The notes under the pieces were generated by a model that was given only the letters and a program-made list of their open reading frames with translations, did not search any database and was not told the origin of the DNA. Of a stretch of 10,407 nucleotides of DNA, positions 1 through 6,043 are shown in pieces. The first letter of the stretch is position 1; each line of letters opens with the position of its first letter. Source of the stretch: an uncultured Oscillibacter sp. GTDB lineage: Bacteria; Bacillota; Clostridia; Oscillospirales; Oscillospiraceae. Location: assembly GCA_905236835.1 (NCBI GenBank), contig CAJOQY010000035.1, forward strand, positions 1 through 10,407. The letters are read 5' to 3'. Made by a program: the position numbers and the translations under genes.

Positions 1-390
1 AACAGCGTTGTCAGCGGGGTTGAAAAAATCCGTGAAATTCGATTCCCGCGCCGGATGATCGCCGGACGGTTCGGGATTGACAAAATTTTCAGGATTTGTG
101 AGATTTTCGGGCGTTTCCGTAAGCGTCGGCGTTTCCGTGATATTTTCCCAGAATACGTCCTCGGCGTTCCGGCGTTCCCTGTCCTGTTGTTCCTGTTCCT
201 CGCGGGTCCGCATCCGTTCCCAGATTTTTTGTCCGCCCTCTTCTGGTTCGGAAGAGAATTCTTCCACGCCGGGATTTGTGTCTGTCCATTCGCTGTAATC
301 GTCACTCGTCCGCGTGGACGGCGAAACTCCGCAGGCGGCCAGCGTTAGGGACAGAATGAGTGTCAGCGTCAAAACGATCCGCTTTTTCAT
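1..390 (-). CDS. Putative lipoprotein, unknown function (3' end outside window)
   Basis: The frame is open from an ATG at 390 down to base 1 with no stop, giving the first 130 residues; the C-terminus lies outside the window. A good ribosome binding site (GGGAGG, 8 nt before the ATG) fixes the start. Residues 1-20 form a short lipoprotein signal peptide: MKKR, a Leu/Thr-rich hydrophobic stretch, then the lipobox LAAC with the lipidated Cys at position 20. After it comes a low-complexity, very hydrophilic stretch rich in Glu, Arg, Gln, Thr, Pro and Asn (roughly residues 22-130), with no recognisable fold; it looks like a tether between membrane and a domain that would lie beyond the window edge. 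It is transcribed away from the lipoprotein gene at 747. The signal peptide is seen directly; membrane anchoring is inferred from it. The function is unknown. Confidence 0.8.
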   Translation of the reverse strand, partial: MKKRIVLTLTLILSLTLAACGVSPSTRTSDDYSEWTDTNPGVEEFSSEPEEGGQKIWERMRTREEQEQQDRERRNAEDVFWENITETPTLTETPENLTNPENFVNPEPSGDHPARESNFTDFFNPADNAV

Positions 391-746
391 CGTTATATCC
401 TCCCTTATATGTAATTAACATGATAAGCATATATATTTATTATATAATTATGATAATAAACTATATAGATCAACAGACGAACGCGAGCGACTTTGAAATT
501 TATAAATTTATATTATTAATTATATCACGAACCGGAGAAAAAAGAAAGAGCGAACAGGATATTTATCCGCTGAAATTTTACGCGTAGAAAATTTTTCCCC
601 GCGCGGCAATCGTCTTGACTTTCCCGCGCGAGGATTGTATAATAAAACAATCCGACAGGAAAAGGGATATTTTGACAAATGTGATTTCCTGTCATCCCAC
701 AACCCGTGTCAAGGGGAATTAATAGACAGAAGGGAAGTTGTCTGGA
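391..746. other. Divergent AT-rich intergenic/promoter region
   Basis: This 356-nt gap separates two divergent lipoprotein genes. About 391-535 is extremely AT-rich and must hold the promoter of the leftward gene; a TATAAT-like box lies on the minus strand at 439-444, but no convincing -35 accompanies it at 17 nt. A perfect 14-bp palindrome, AAATTTATAAATTT, sits at 496-509. The right half (540-746) is more GC-rich and carries the rightward promoter. No coding frame, tRNA or recognisable structured RNA was seen here. Confidence 0.6.
615..643 (+). promoter_or_regulatory. Sigma-A-type promoter of the acidic lipoprotein gene
   Basis: TTGACT at 615-620 and TATAAT at 638-643 are separated by exactly 17 nt, close to the housekeeping consensus. 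The start of transcription would fall near 650, leaving a leader of about 95 nt before the ATG at 747. A near-direct repeat, TTTCCCCGCGCG at 594-605 and TTTCCCGCGCG at 620-630, flanks and overlaps the -35 and could be an operator. Confidence 0.75.
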
Positions 747-1403
747 ATGAAAAAAACGCAAAAACTGTACGCGCTGATTCTCGCGGGTCTGCTGTGCCTG
801 AGCCTCGCCGCCTGCGGAAGCAACGCCGCGACAACAGGCGAAAATACGGATGAAGCTGAAAACGCCGAACCCGTCGAGGACGCCGCGCCGGTTGAGGACG
901 CCGCCGGGGATGAGACCGCCGAGTCCGAGGAGACGGAATCCGAATTGGCGGCGCAACCGGAGCCGGTCGAGGCGGACGCGGAAACTATGCAAGCCTTGTT
1001 TTTGAATTGCGTCGGTTTTGGCGACACCACGGAACCGGCTGTCAAAGAAGCCGAGGCGGTATACGCGCTGGTATCCTGCGCGCAGGCGCTGGATGTGGCG
1101 GGCATGGACGAGGACGCCACGGCGGAACTGCGGGCCGCCATTTATGAGGGCTATCAGGCTCTCGACGAAGTACAGCGCGCGGAATTTGACGCCAATTTTT
1201 CCGAAACTTTGAACAGCCTCGCCAATGACGCCGTGGAAGATTATCAGAGCGTGGCCGATCTGTTTGAAAACGCCGGTCTTGACGATGAAATGTCCGCTCT
1301 CGCGGCGCGGGACAACGTGGTCGCCAACTGGACCACGTTCGGCGCGTATATTGTCACCCGCAACGCCGGGAATACAACCGCCGATACGTCCGACGCGGAA
1401 TAA
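747..1403 (+). CDS. Acidic lipoprotein of unknown function
   Basis: This is a 218-residue lipoprotein. The ATG at 747 is preferred over an in-frame TTG at 738 because a GAAGGGAAG-type ribosome binding site ends just before the TTG, at proper distance for the ATG, and MKK then starts the signal peptide. The lipobox LAAC places the lipidated Cys at residue 23. Residues about 28-78 are a repetitive, strongly acidic Glu/Ala/Pro/Asp linker (EPVEDAAPVEDAA). Residues about 79-205 look all-helical, with two cysteines, C88 and C111, that could form a disulfide outside the membrane. The tail is Thr/Asp-rich. I recognise no family. The gene is monocistronic, with its own promoter (615-643) and terminator (1464-1493). 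A longer reading frame on the opposite strand is a shadow created by the GC-rich acidic codons. Confidence 0.85.
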   Translation: MKKTQKLYALILAGLLCLSLAACGSNAATTGENTDEAENAEPVEDAAPVEDAAGDETAESEETESELAAQPEPVEADAETMQALFLNCVGFGDTTEPAVKEAEAVYALVSCAQALDVAGMDEDATAELRAAIYEGYQALDEVQRAEFDANFSETLNSLANDAVEDYQSVADLFENAGLDDEMSALAARDNVVANWTTFGAYIVTRNAGNTTADTSDAE

Positions 1404-1463
1404 TCCGCGCGCGTTTTCCGGCATGATAATATTAAAATTATATTAAAATATATATCTCATTCA

Positions 1464-1493
1464 CCCCCTGTATCGGCAGGGGGATATTTTTTT
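1464..1493 (+). terminator. Rho-independent terminator after the acidic lipoprotein gene
   Basis: A 7-bp perfect stem, CCCCCTG (1464-1470) with CAGGGGG (1477-1483), has a 6-nt loop TATCGG and is followed by a T-run at 1487-1493. It lies 60 nt after the lipoprotein stop and in front of the next promoter, so it insulates the two genes. Confidence 0.85.
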
Positions 1494-1524
1494 CATTTTT
1501 TCCGGGGAAAATATAAAATTTCGC

Positions 1525-1553
1525 TTACATTTTATAAAAAAATATGTTATAGT
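1525..1553 (+). promoter_or_regulatory. Sigma-A-type promoter of CarD-like gene 1
   Basis: TTACAT at 1525-1530 and TATAGT at 1548-1553 have a 17-nt spacer. Transcription would begin near 1560, giving a leader of about 32 nt that holds only the ribosome binding site. The terminator just upstream shows that this gene is transcribed independently. Confidence 0.7.
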
Positions 1554-1591
1554 AAACAAGTGAATAAATTATAAACGGGAGGCGGCGCCAT

Positions 1592-2134
1592 ATGGAACGG
1601 ACAAAAACGGGAAACGCTGTTTATCAGACGGGGGATCTGGTGGTATACGGGACGACGGGCGTATGCCGCGTGGAAGGGATCACAAAACCGGGCCTGTCTT
1701 TCGCCGAACGGGATCGGGAATATTATCTCCTCCAGCCATTGCATCAGGACGGCGTGATTTACGCGCCGGTGGACAGCCAAAAAGCGCCGATCCGCCCGGT
1801 GATGAGCCGCGCGGAGGCGGAGGCGCTGATCGGAAAAATCCCCGGTATCCGCGCGGAGGCGTGGAAAGCGCCTACTTTACAGGCTTTGGCCCAGCGTTAT
1901 CAGGACGCGATTCACTCCAGCGATACCTTGGAATTAGTGGAACTGACCATGTCCATTTACGCCAAGCGGGAACAGGCCCGTTCCCGCAGCCGCCGTCTTG
2001 GCATGACGGATGAACGCTATATGAAACAGGCGGAGCGGCTGTTATACGGCGAATTGTCCGCCGCGCTGGAAATTCCATATGAGGAAGTCGCGCCGTATAT
2101 CGCCGCGCGGATGGAATCACGGCAAGACGGATAA
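1592..2134 (+). CDS. CarD-family transcription regulator, divergent paralogue
   Basis: This is a 180-residue protein with CarD/CdnL architecture. The ATG at 1592 follows GGGAGG at 1577-1582 with a 9-nt gap. Residues about 10-70 match the RNA-polymerase-interaction (Tudor-like) domain, beginning QTGDLVVYGTTGVCRVEGI and ending in a Val-Asp-Ser-rich strand before the SRAEAEALI helix. Residues about 72-175 form the helical C-terminal DNA-contact domain. In well-studied CarD proteins a Trp four residues before a conserved Tyr wedges into the minor groove at the promoter bubble; here that position appears to be Leu99 (LAQRY) and the nearest Trp is W91, so DNA contact may differ. The more canonical paralogue is encoded at 5807-5268. 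The family is known to bind the RNA polymerase beta subunit and stabilise open complexes; the role of this divergent copy is inference. It has its own promoter. Confidence 0.85.
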   Translation: MERTKTGNAVYQTGDLVVYGTTGVCRVEGITKPGLSFAERDREYYLLQPLHQDGVIYAPVDSQKAPIRPVMSRAEAEALIGKIPGIRAEAWKAPTLQALAQRYQDAIHSSDTLELVELTMSIYAKREQARSRSRRLGMTDERYMKQAERLLYGELSAALEIPYEEVAPYIAARMESRQDG

Positions 2135-2163
2135 CGCGAAATAGTTCAATCCGCTGAATCTCT

Positions 2164-2192
2164 CCCCCCTCTCCTGAAAAGGCGATGGGGGG
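2164..2192 (+). repeat. GC-rich hairpin repeat, copy 1 (possible terminator of CarD-like gene 1)
   Basis: The arms are CCCCCC (2164-2169) and GGGGGG (2187-2192). Inside them are a TC/GA pair, a T/C mismatch, then CCT/AGG closing a GAAA tetraloop, with a bulged T at 2186. Bases 2163-2185 are identical over 23 nt to 3877-3899, so this is a repeated element and not just a random stem. It sits 30 nt after the CarD-like stop; a T-run (2211-2215) lies too far away for a textbook terminator. Confidence 0.7.
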
Positions 2193-2225
2193 AAACGCAA
2201 TCAGAAGGATTTTTCATTCCGTATT

Positions 2226-2250
2226 CCCCGCCCCTGATTCAGGGACGGGG
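2226..2250 (+). repeat. Second GC-rich imperfect palindrome upstream of the LRR gene
   Basis: CCCCG (2226-2230) pairs with CGGGG (2246-2250), then one C/A mismatch, then CCCTG (2232-2236) pairs with CAGGG (2240-2244) around an ATT loop. Its layout (C-rich arm, mismatch, CCTG, loop, AGG, mismatch, G-rich arm) resembles the hairpin at 2164-2192, but the sequence is not identical. It ends before the LRR promoter, so it is not in the LRR mRNA if that promoter is used. Confidence 0.6.
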
Positions 2251-2326
2251 AGAGGCTTTGATAAAATCTATAAAATCTAAAATCAAACGGCGGCGCGCAA
2301 AATTTCCCCCGCGCCGGAAAAGCCTA

Positions 2327-2355
2327 TTGCAATTGGAAACCGGACACGCTATAAT
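2327..2355 (+). promoter_or_regulatory. Sigma-A-type promoter of the LRR protein gene
   Basis: TTGCAA at 2327-2332 and TATAAT at 2350-2355 are 17 nt apart. Transcription would start near 2361, so the in-frame TTG at 2258 cannot be the start and the ATG at 2399 is. The short leader contains a small inverted repeat, GAGGC (2366-2370) and GCCTC (2373-2377), just before the ribosome binding site. Confidence 0.75.
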
Positions 2356-2398
2356 AAAAATTCAAGAGGCAAGCCTCGCGATAAGAAGGGGGATACGA

Positions 2399-3859
2399 AT
2401 GGTAAAAAAATTAACGCGAATCATGATGCTCTGCGGTCTGCTGGCGGTTCTGTTGTCCGCGACCGCGTGGGCGGACGACAGCGGCTCTTGCGGACCGGAT
2501 CTGACATGGACGCTGGACGCCGCCGGTATACTGACCGTCAGCGGAACGGGATATATGGCGGATTATGGATCCAGTCAGCGCCCCCCTTGGTGGAGTATCA
2601 AGAGCAATATTAGAATACTTGTCGTTGAATCAGGCGTCACGAATATAGGGGATTACGCGCTTGCTGAGTGCGGAAATTTAGATTATATCACAATCGCGAA
2701 CACGGTAAACAGTATCGGGGCAAGCGCGTTCAGATCGTGCGGCAATCTCAAATCCGCTGTCATTCCCGGAAATGTGGTTCATTTATATGAAGCCGCTTTT
2801 CAATCCTGCAAAAATCTGGAAACGATTGTATTATCGGAAAATCTGGAAGCCATCAGAAGCGACACTTTTCGTGACTGCGCAAATCTGAAAAGCGTTGTGA
2901 TTCCCGGCAACGTAACCAGTATCGGAGCAAGCGCGTTTCAAAATTGCTCTAACTTGACAAGCATGGAATTTCCGGAAAAGGTATCTATCATCAGTAGCGG
3001 CGCGTTTAACGGCTGTTCCAATCTGAAAAATGTCGTCATCCGAGACGGCGTTTCCATGATTGGGGCGGATTCATTTAAAAACTGTTCCAGACTTCAGAAT
3101 ATAACACTGTCCAACCATGTGAGCGTCGTTGGTTCCAGCGCGTTCGCCGGATGCGCCCGACTGAACAACGTATTTTACGCCGGAAGCGCGGAAGATTGGA
3201 AAAATATGTCGATTAACAGTGACAATACCCCCTTCATCAACGCGAAAATTTATTATAATTTTCTGATGAACGCCACGGAAATTACACTGGATAAAACGGA
3301 ACTTGTCATGGAAATCCGTGATTCCATAACGCTTACCCCGGTATTCTATCCGGAGGGAATCGCCGCCGAGCCGTTGCGCTGGTCGTCGTCTGATTTTTCC
3401 ATCGCGGAAGTGAGTGACGGTTTGATTCGCGCCAAATCCGCCGGCGTTGTTACCATCACGGCGGAAACGCTTGACAGCAGAATTTCTGCGTCCTGTACGC
3501 TTACCGTCACAGGACACGGCCCGGAGGGTACGTTTCATGTCAACTGGCTCAAGCCCCGTGACGCGGACGGAAACGAATTGGATTCCATGCCGGAGAGCTT
3601 GTTCTACGCGACAATTTCCGTCACGAATGAAACGTCCGCCGATACGCCGCCGATATTCTTGAACTCTTATTCATCGGACGGGACATATCTTGGTTTCGTG
3701 TGGGTGGAAGTAAAAGCATCGCCCAACGCGACAGTGGAAGTCACATTCCCGGTTGATAATCATGACGGCCAAATCGCGCAATTAAAAGCCTTCGCGGTTT
3801 CGTCGTTTAACGAGATGATGCCGCTGGATCGCGCGGTCAGTTTCCCGGAAGAAGAATAA
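2399..3859 (+). CDS. Secreted BspA-like leucine-rich repeat protein with Big_2 domain
   Basis: This is a 486-residue exported protein. The start at 2399 has AAGGGGG at 2386-2392 and lies just behind a promoter. Residues 1-25 are a signal peptide (MVKKL, hydrophobic core, cleavage after AWA). A short CGPDLTWTLD/GILTVSGTG module follows, typical of BspA-type surface proteins. Residues about 78-268 hold about seven LRR_5 repeats of roughly 23 residues with the pattern IGxxAFxxCxNLxxVxIP. Residues about 290-373 are a bacterial immunoglobulin-like Big_2 domain (ITLDKTELVM, then LRWSSSD). The last 110 residues form a beta-rich domain ending in LKAFAVSSFNEMMPL, of a type common at the C-terminus of clostridial surface proteins. 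No LPXTG, S-layer-homology or membrane anchor is visible, so it is probably released or weakly attached. An adhesion role is inferred from the family. The gene is flanked by two copies of one hairpin. Confidence 0.88.
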   Translation: MVKKLTRIMMLCGLLAVLLSATAWADDSGSCGPDLTWTLDAAGILTVSGTGYMADYGSSQRPPWWSIKSNIRILVVESGVTNIGDYALAECGNLDYITIANTVNSIGASAFRSCGNLKSAVIPGNVVHLYEAAFQSCKNLETIVLSENLEAIRSDTFRDCANLKSVVIPGNVTSIGASAFQNCSNLTSMEFPEKVSIISSGAFNGCSNLKNVVIRDGVSMIGADSFKNCSRLQNITLSNHVSVVGSSAFAGCARLNNVFYAGSAEDWKNMSINSDNTPFINAKIYYNFLMNATEITLDKTELVMEIRDSITLTPVFYPEGIAAEPLRWSSSDFSIAEVSDGLIRAKSAGVVTITAETLDSRISASCTLTVTGHGPEGTFHVNWLKPRDADGNELDSMPESLFYATISVTNETSADTPPIFLNSYSSDGTYLGFVWVEVKASPNATVEVTFPVDNHDGQIAQLKAFAVSSFNEMMPLDRAVSFPEEE

Positions 3860-3877
3860 AATAAACGGCGAATCCGT

Positions 3878-3904
3878 CCCCCCTCTCCTGAAAAGGCGAG
3901 GGGG
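3878..3904. repeat. GC-rich hairpin repeat, copy 2 (likely bidirectional terminator between convergent genes)
   Basis: CCCCCC (3878-3883), TC, a T/C mismatch and CCT face AGG, GA and GGGGG (3900-3904) around a GAAA tetraloop (3890-3893). It sits in the 60-nt gap between the convergent LRR and ispF stops, where it could end transcription from both sides, although no clean T-run follows on either strand. Its first 22 nt plus the preceding T repeat the hairpin at 2163-2185 exactly and in the same orientation. Confidence 0.7.
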
Positions 3905-3919
3905 AATTATATCAAGATT

Positions 3920-4411
3920 TTATATTTCCATCCGTTCAATCAAGGCGACGGCATGGGCGGCGATTCCGGAGCCGTCGCCGGTAAAACCCAGATGTTCTTC
4001 CGTCGTGGCTTTGATATTAATCTGATCGGACGCGATTTTCAGCGCGTCGGCGATATTGTTTATCATAGCGGCTTTATATCCGGCGATTTTCGGACGCTGG
4101 GCGATTACTGTAGCGTCGAGATTCGCGACGGCGTAACCGGCGCGGGATAAATATTCCCGGACTTCGCGTAAAAGCGCGATACTGTCCGCGTTGTGATATT
4201 GTTCGTCCGTATCCGGGAAAAGCTGTCCAATATCGGGCAGGGCCGCCGCGCCGAGAATGGCGTCCATAATGGCGTGTGTCAGGACATCAGCGTCCGAATG
4301 CCCCAATAATCCCTTTTCAAATTCGATTCTGACGCCGCCTAAGATCAATGGCCGTCCCTCTGTCAGACGGTGTACGTCGTATCCATGCCCGACGCGGAAA
4401 TTTGTTGTCAT
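3920..4411 (-). CDS. ispF: 2-C-methyl-D-erythritol 2,4-cyclodiphosphate synthase (IspF)
   Basis: IspF converts 4-diphosphocytidyl-methylerythritol 2-phosphate to the cyclic diphosphate with release of CMP, in the cytoplasmic MEP pathway to isoprenoid precursors. The 163-residue product has the normal family length. The metal ligands are visible: D12 and H14 in GHGYDVH, and H46 after HSDADV (equivalent to D8, H10 and H42 of E. coli IspF). [10 protein letters not shown] and the C-terminal [11 protein letters not shown] are also intact. The ATG at 4411 overlaps the ispD stop as ATGA and has GGAGG at 4419-4423 with a 7-nt gap, which points to translational coupling. The frame stays open upstream for 46 more codons inside ispD, but that part is a shadow. 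It is the last gene of the carD2-ispD-ispF operon. Confidence 0.96.
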   Translation of the reverse strand: MTTNFRVGHGYDVHRLTEGRPLILGGVRIEFEKGLLGHSDADVLTHAIMDAILGAAALPDIGQLFPDTDEQYHNADSIALLREVREYLSRAGYAVANLDATVIAQRPKIAGYKAAMINNIADALKIASDQINIKATTEEHLGFTGDGSGIAAHAVALIERMEI

Positions 4412-5217
4412 ATATAAGCCTCCGGATTTTTGCGTTTTTCGAGAATAGCGCGGGCAAAGATGAAATCCAGCGGCGTTGTAAGTTTGATATTTTCCTCGTC
4501 GCCCGGAATTAAATAAACCGTTTTGCCCAGCTTTTCCACGGCGGAACAATCGTCCGTGATTGAAATCTTGTTTTTCGCGGCGGATTGTAAAGCGGCTTTC
4601 AACAAATCCGCGTCAAACGCCTGCGGCGTCTGGATCGCTCTCAACAAATCCCGGTTCAGCGTTCCGGAAACGGATTGTATATTATTATTATTATTTTGAT
4701 TGCCTTGCTTTTGATCGGGATTTTCGTTTTTCCGGATTTTTTTAATCGTGTCTTTCATGGGAATCGCTGGGGCGGCGGCGCCGTATTTTATCGCGGCTTC
4801 AATGGTACGGTCAATCAAATCCGGCGTTATCAGGGGACGCGCGCCGTCATGGACCGCGAAAAACGCGGCGTTCCGGCTGGCGGCCATCGCCGCGCGCAAT
4901 ACCGATTCCGCGCGCGTCTCCCCGCCGACAATGATATTTTCGCATTTTTTGATATGATAATCCGCGCAAATACGCGAAACCGGCTCCAAATCCCGTTCCC
5001 GGGCGGCAATGACAATCTCATCCACGCGCCGCGATAATTGCAGGGCCGTCAGCGTCCGGGCCAGTACCGGCGCGCCGTCCAAATCCATCAGCAGTTTGTT
5101 TTCCGCGTTCGCGCCCATGCGGCTGGAGTTGCCCGCCGCCGGGACCAGCGCCGTACAAAACGCGCGCCGGTCCGGATTTTTTTTGATAATTCTTAAAAAT
5201 CTCAAAGATGACAACAT
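4408..5217 (-). CDS. ispD: 2-C-methyl-D-erythritol 4-phosphate cytidylyltransferase (IspD) with poly-Asn insertion
   Basis: IspD couples CTP and methylerythritol 4-phosphate to give CDP-methylerythritol in the MEP pathway. The 269-residue product carries the nucleotide-binding signature [10 protein letters not shown] (from residue 26), then [45 protein letters not shown] and the C-terminal NIKLTTPLD, so it should be active. It is longer than usual (about 230 residues) for two reasons: an N-terminal extension of about 19 residues, and an insertion of roughly 15-20 residues between DTIKK and LNRDLL. The insertion holds five consecutive AAT-encoded Asn (175-179). In E. coli IspD this region is the beta-arm used for dimerisation. 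The ATG at 5217 has a weak AAGGGA site; no nearer ATG exists. It lies 50 nt after carD2 and overlaps ispF by 4 nt. Confidence 0.95.
   Translation of the reverse strand: MLSSLRFLRIIKKNPDRRAFCTALVPAAGNSSRMGANAENKLLMDLDGAPVLARTLTALQLSRRVDEIVIAARERDLEPVSRICADYHIKKCENIIVGGETRAESVLRAAMAASRNAAFFAVHDGARPLITPDLIDRTIEAAIKYGAAAPAIPMKDTIKKIRKNENPDQKQGNQNNNNNIQSVSGTLNRDLLRAIQTPQAFDADLLKAALQSAAKNKISITDDCSAVEKLGKTVYLIPGDEENIKLTTPLDFIFARAILEKRKNPEAYI
4681..4695 (-). repeat. (AAT)5 trinucleotide tract inside ispD
   Basis: On the coding strand the context is CAA-(AAT)5-ATA, read in frame as Gln-Asn5-Ile. No codon variation occurs inside the tract, which suggests slippage expansion and not selection on the protein. 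The same context with six units occurs at 9001-9018 in an unrelated gene. Confidence 0.9.
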
Positions 5218-5249
5218 GAAATTCGTTCCCTTATTTCATTATTTAATAT

Positions 5250-5267
5250 TATTATATTAGTATAATA
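5250..5267 (-). repeat. AT-only inverted repeat between carD2 and ispD
   Basis: TATTATA (5250-5256) and TATAATA (5261-5267) flank a TTAG loop directly after the carD2 stop codon. The stem has no G or C pairs and no T-run with GC stem, so it is a poor terminator; the three genes downstream of the carD2 promoter are probably co-transcribed. It could instead supply a -10 box (TATAAT on the minus strand), but I see no matching -35. Confidence 0.4.
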
Positions 5268-5807
5268 TTATGTGGAGGGATTCGCCGCGTGATCCGCTGT
5301 TTTGGATGATTTCGCCGCGCGGCCCGTCTCCTGCCGCATGGCGTCCATCAGCCGCGCCTCCACGTCCTCATATTCGCTCCGTTCCGCCAATACGATTTCG
5401 GAAATCATAATCTGCTTGGCGTTATACAACATTTTGCGCTCCCCGGTGGACAATCCGCGCTGGCTCTCGCGCTGTACCAGAGTTTTAATCACCCGCGCGA
5501 CTTCGTATAAATCGCCGCTTTTCAGCCGGGTCATGTTCTCCTGATAGCGCTTGTTCCAGTTGGAATTGGTTTCCACAGCCAGATCCGGAATCGCGTCCAT
5601 GAGTTTCCGCGCCTCGCTTTCGCTCATGACTTCCCGGATGCCGCTGGCCCCGGCGCCGGAAGTGGGAATTTTCAGCACCAGACCGCCCGCGGGCATACTG
5701 AATACATAATATTCTTTTCTCACTCCGGCAATTTTTTCCTCCACAATGTCCTCGATTTTCCCCGCTCCGTGCATGGGATGAACCACAAAATCTCCGATGC
5801 TGAACAT
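5268..5807 (-). CDS. CarD-family transcription regulator, canonical type
   Basis: This 179-residue CarD/CdnL-like protein opens with the RNA polymerase interaction domain (residues about 2-60, starting MFSIGDFVVHPMHGAGKI and containing the LKIPT strand). The helical C-terminal domain follows, with NWNKRYQENM, RLKSGDLYEVARVI and RGLSTGERKMLYNAKQI, very close to mycobacterial CarD. W84, four residues before Y88, is the Trp that wedges into the minor groove of promoter DNA in characterised CarD proteins. The last 20 or so residues are a Ser/Ala-rich tail. The ATG at 5807 has AAGGAGGA (5817-5824) 9 nt upstream; the reading frame continues much further upstream, but that part spans the promoter and is not translated. 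It leads the carD2-ispD-ispF operon. Members of the family stabilise open complexes at ribosomal and housekeeping promoters. Confidence 0.94.
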   Translation of the reverse strand: MFSIGDFVVHPMHGAGKIEDIVEEKIAGVRKEYYVFSMPAGGLVLKIPTSGAGASGIREVMSESEARKLMDAIPDLAVETNSNWNKRYQENMTRLKSGDLYEVARVIKTLVQRESQRGLSTGERKMLYNAKQIMISEIVLAERSEYEDVEARLMDAMRQETGRAAKSSKTADHAANPST

Positions 5808-5885
5808 GATAATACTTCCTCCTTCCGTACACGCCCTCCGGCGCGTCTGCGGCCTTCTTCCTGTACGTTCATGAAAATATATTTT

Positions 5886-5914
5886 ATTATAACACAATAT
5901 GGAAATATTTACAA
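5886..5914 (-). promoter_or_regulatory. Sigma-A-type promoter of the carD2-ispD-ispF operon
   Basis: Read on the minus strand, TTGTAA (5914-5909) and TATAAT (5891-5886) are separated by 17 nt. Transcription should start near 5879, giving a leader of about 70 nt ahead of the ATG at 5807. No competing promoter of this quality is seen between carD2 and ispD. Confidence 0.78.
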
Positions 5915-5931
5915 CAATTATTTTTTTCTGA

Positions 5932-5971
5932 GCCTGACGCGTCCGAAAGGCGCGGGGCAGGCTGTCGACAG
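5932..5971. promoter_or_regulatory. Hairpin and 10-bp palindrome between divergent promoters
   Basis: Bases 5932-5962 fold as a long imperfect hairpin: GCCTG/CAGGC at the base, an internal loop, CGCG/CGCG, a bulged T, CC/GG and a GAAA tetraloop (5945-5948). It is directly followed by the perfect palindrome CTGTCGACAG at 5962-5971. Both sit between the carD2 and gltX promoters and outside both expected transcripts, so a protein-binding role or an element at the DNA level is more likely than an RNA terminator. No regulator is identified. Confidence 0.45.
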
Positions 5972-6015
5972 ACAAATTTCGCGCGTATGTCGGAGATATG
6001 CGCCTGATTTCCCGC

Positions 6016-6043
6016 TTGACAATTCGGGAAAAATGAAGATAAT
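6016..6043 (+). promoter_or_regulatory. Promoter of gltX (and probably asnA)
   Basis: A perfect TTGACA at 6016-6021 is followed after 16 nt by GATAAT at 6038-6043 (or after 18 nt by TAATAT at 6040-6045). The leader to the ATG at 6146 would be about 95 nt. It holds a small hairpin, CGATTT/AAATCG (6090-6104, loop GAA), but no T-box features are seen. Confidence 0.72.

Noticed and set aside
525..1424. 299-residue reading frame on the minus strand opposite the acidic lipoprotein gene
   Set aside because: It has no ribosome binding site, no family resemblance and a basic, repetitive composition that mirrors the acidic plus-strand protein. The plus strand has a signal peptide, promoter and terminator.
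1429..1450. Two tandem copies of an 11-nt AT-rich unit (ATATTAAAAT plus one base) after the acidic lipoprotein gene
   Set aside because: Such short repeats are expected in this very AT-rich gap, and the real terminator lies just behind.
2258..2398. 47-codon N-terminal extension of the LRR protein from a TTG at 2258
   Set aside because: A consensus promoter at 2327-2355 lies inside it and a signal peptide starts at the ATG at 2399, which has its own ribosome binding site.
2630..3200. Tandem-like DNA repeats in the LRR gene as a CRISPR or satellite array
   Set aside because: The periodicity is about 69 nt, in frame, and encodes the leucine-rich repeat consensus; the copies are diverged at the DNA level.
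4412..4549. 46-residue N-terminal extension of IspF
   Set aside because: It lies wholly inside ispD in another frame; the ATG at 4411 has GGAGG and IspF homology starts right after it.
4675..5037. Plus-strand 120-residue reading frame opposite ispD starting in a run of Ile codons
   Set aside because: It is antisense to the conserved ispD core, and its hydrophobic start is only the complement of the (AAT)5 tract.
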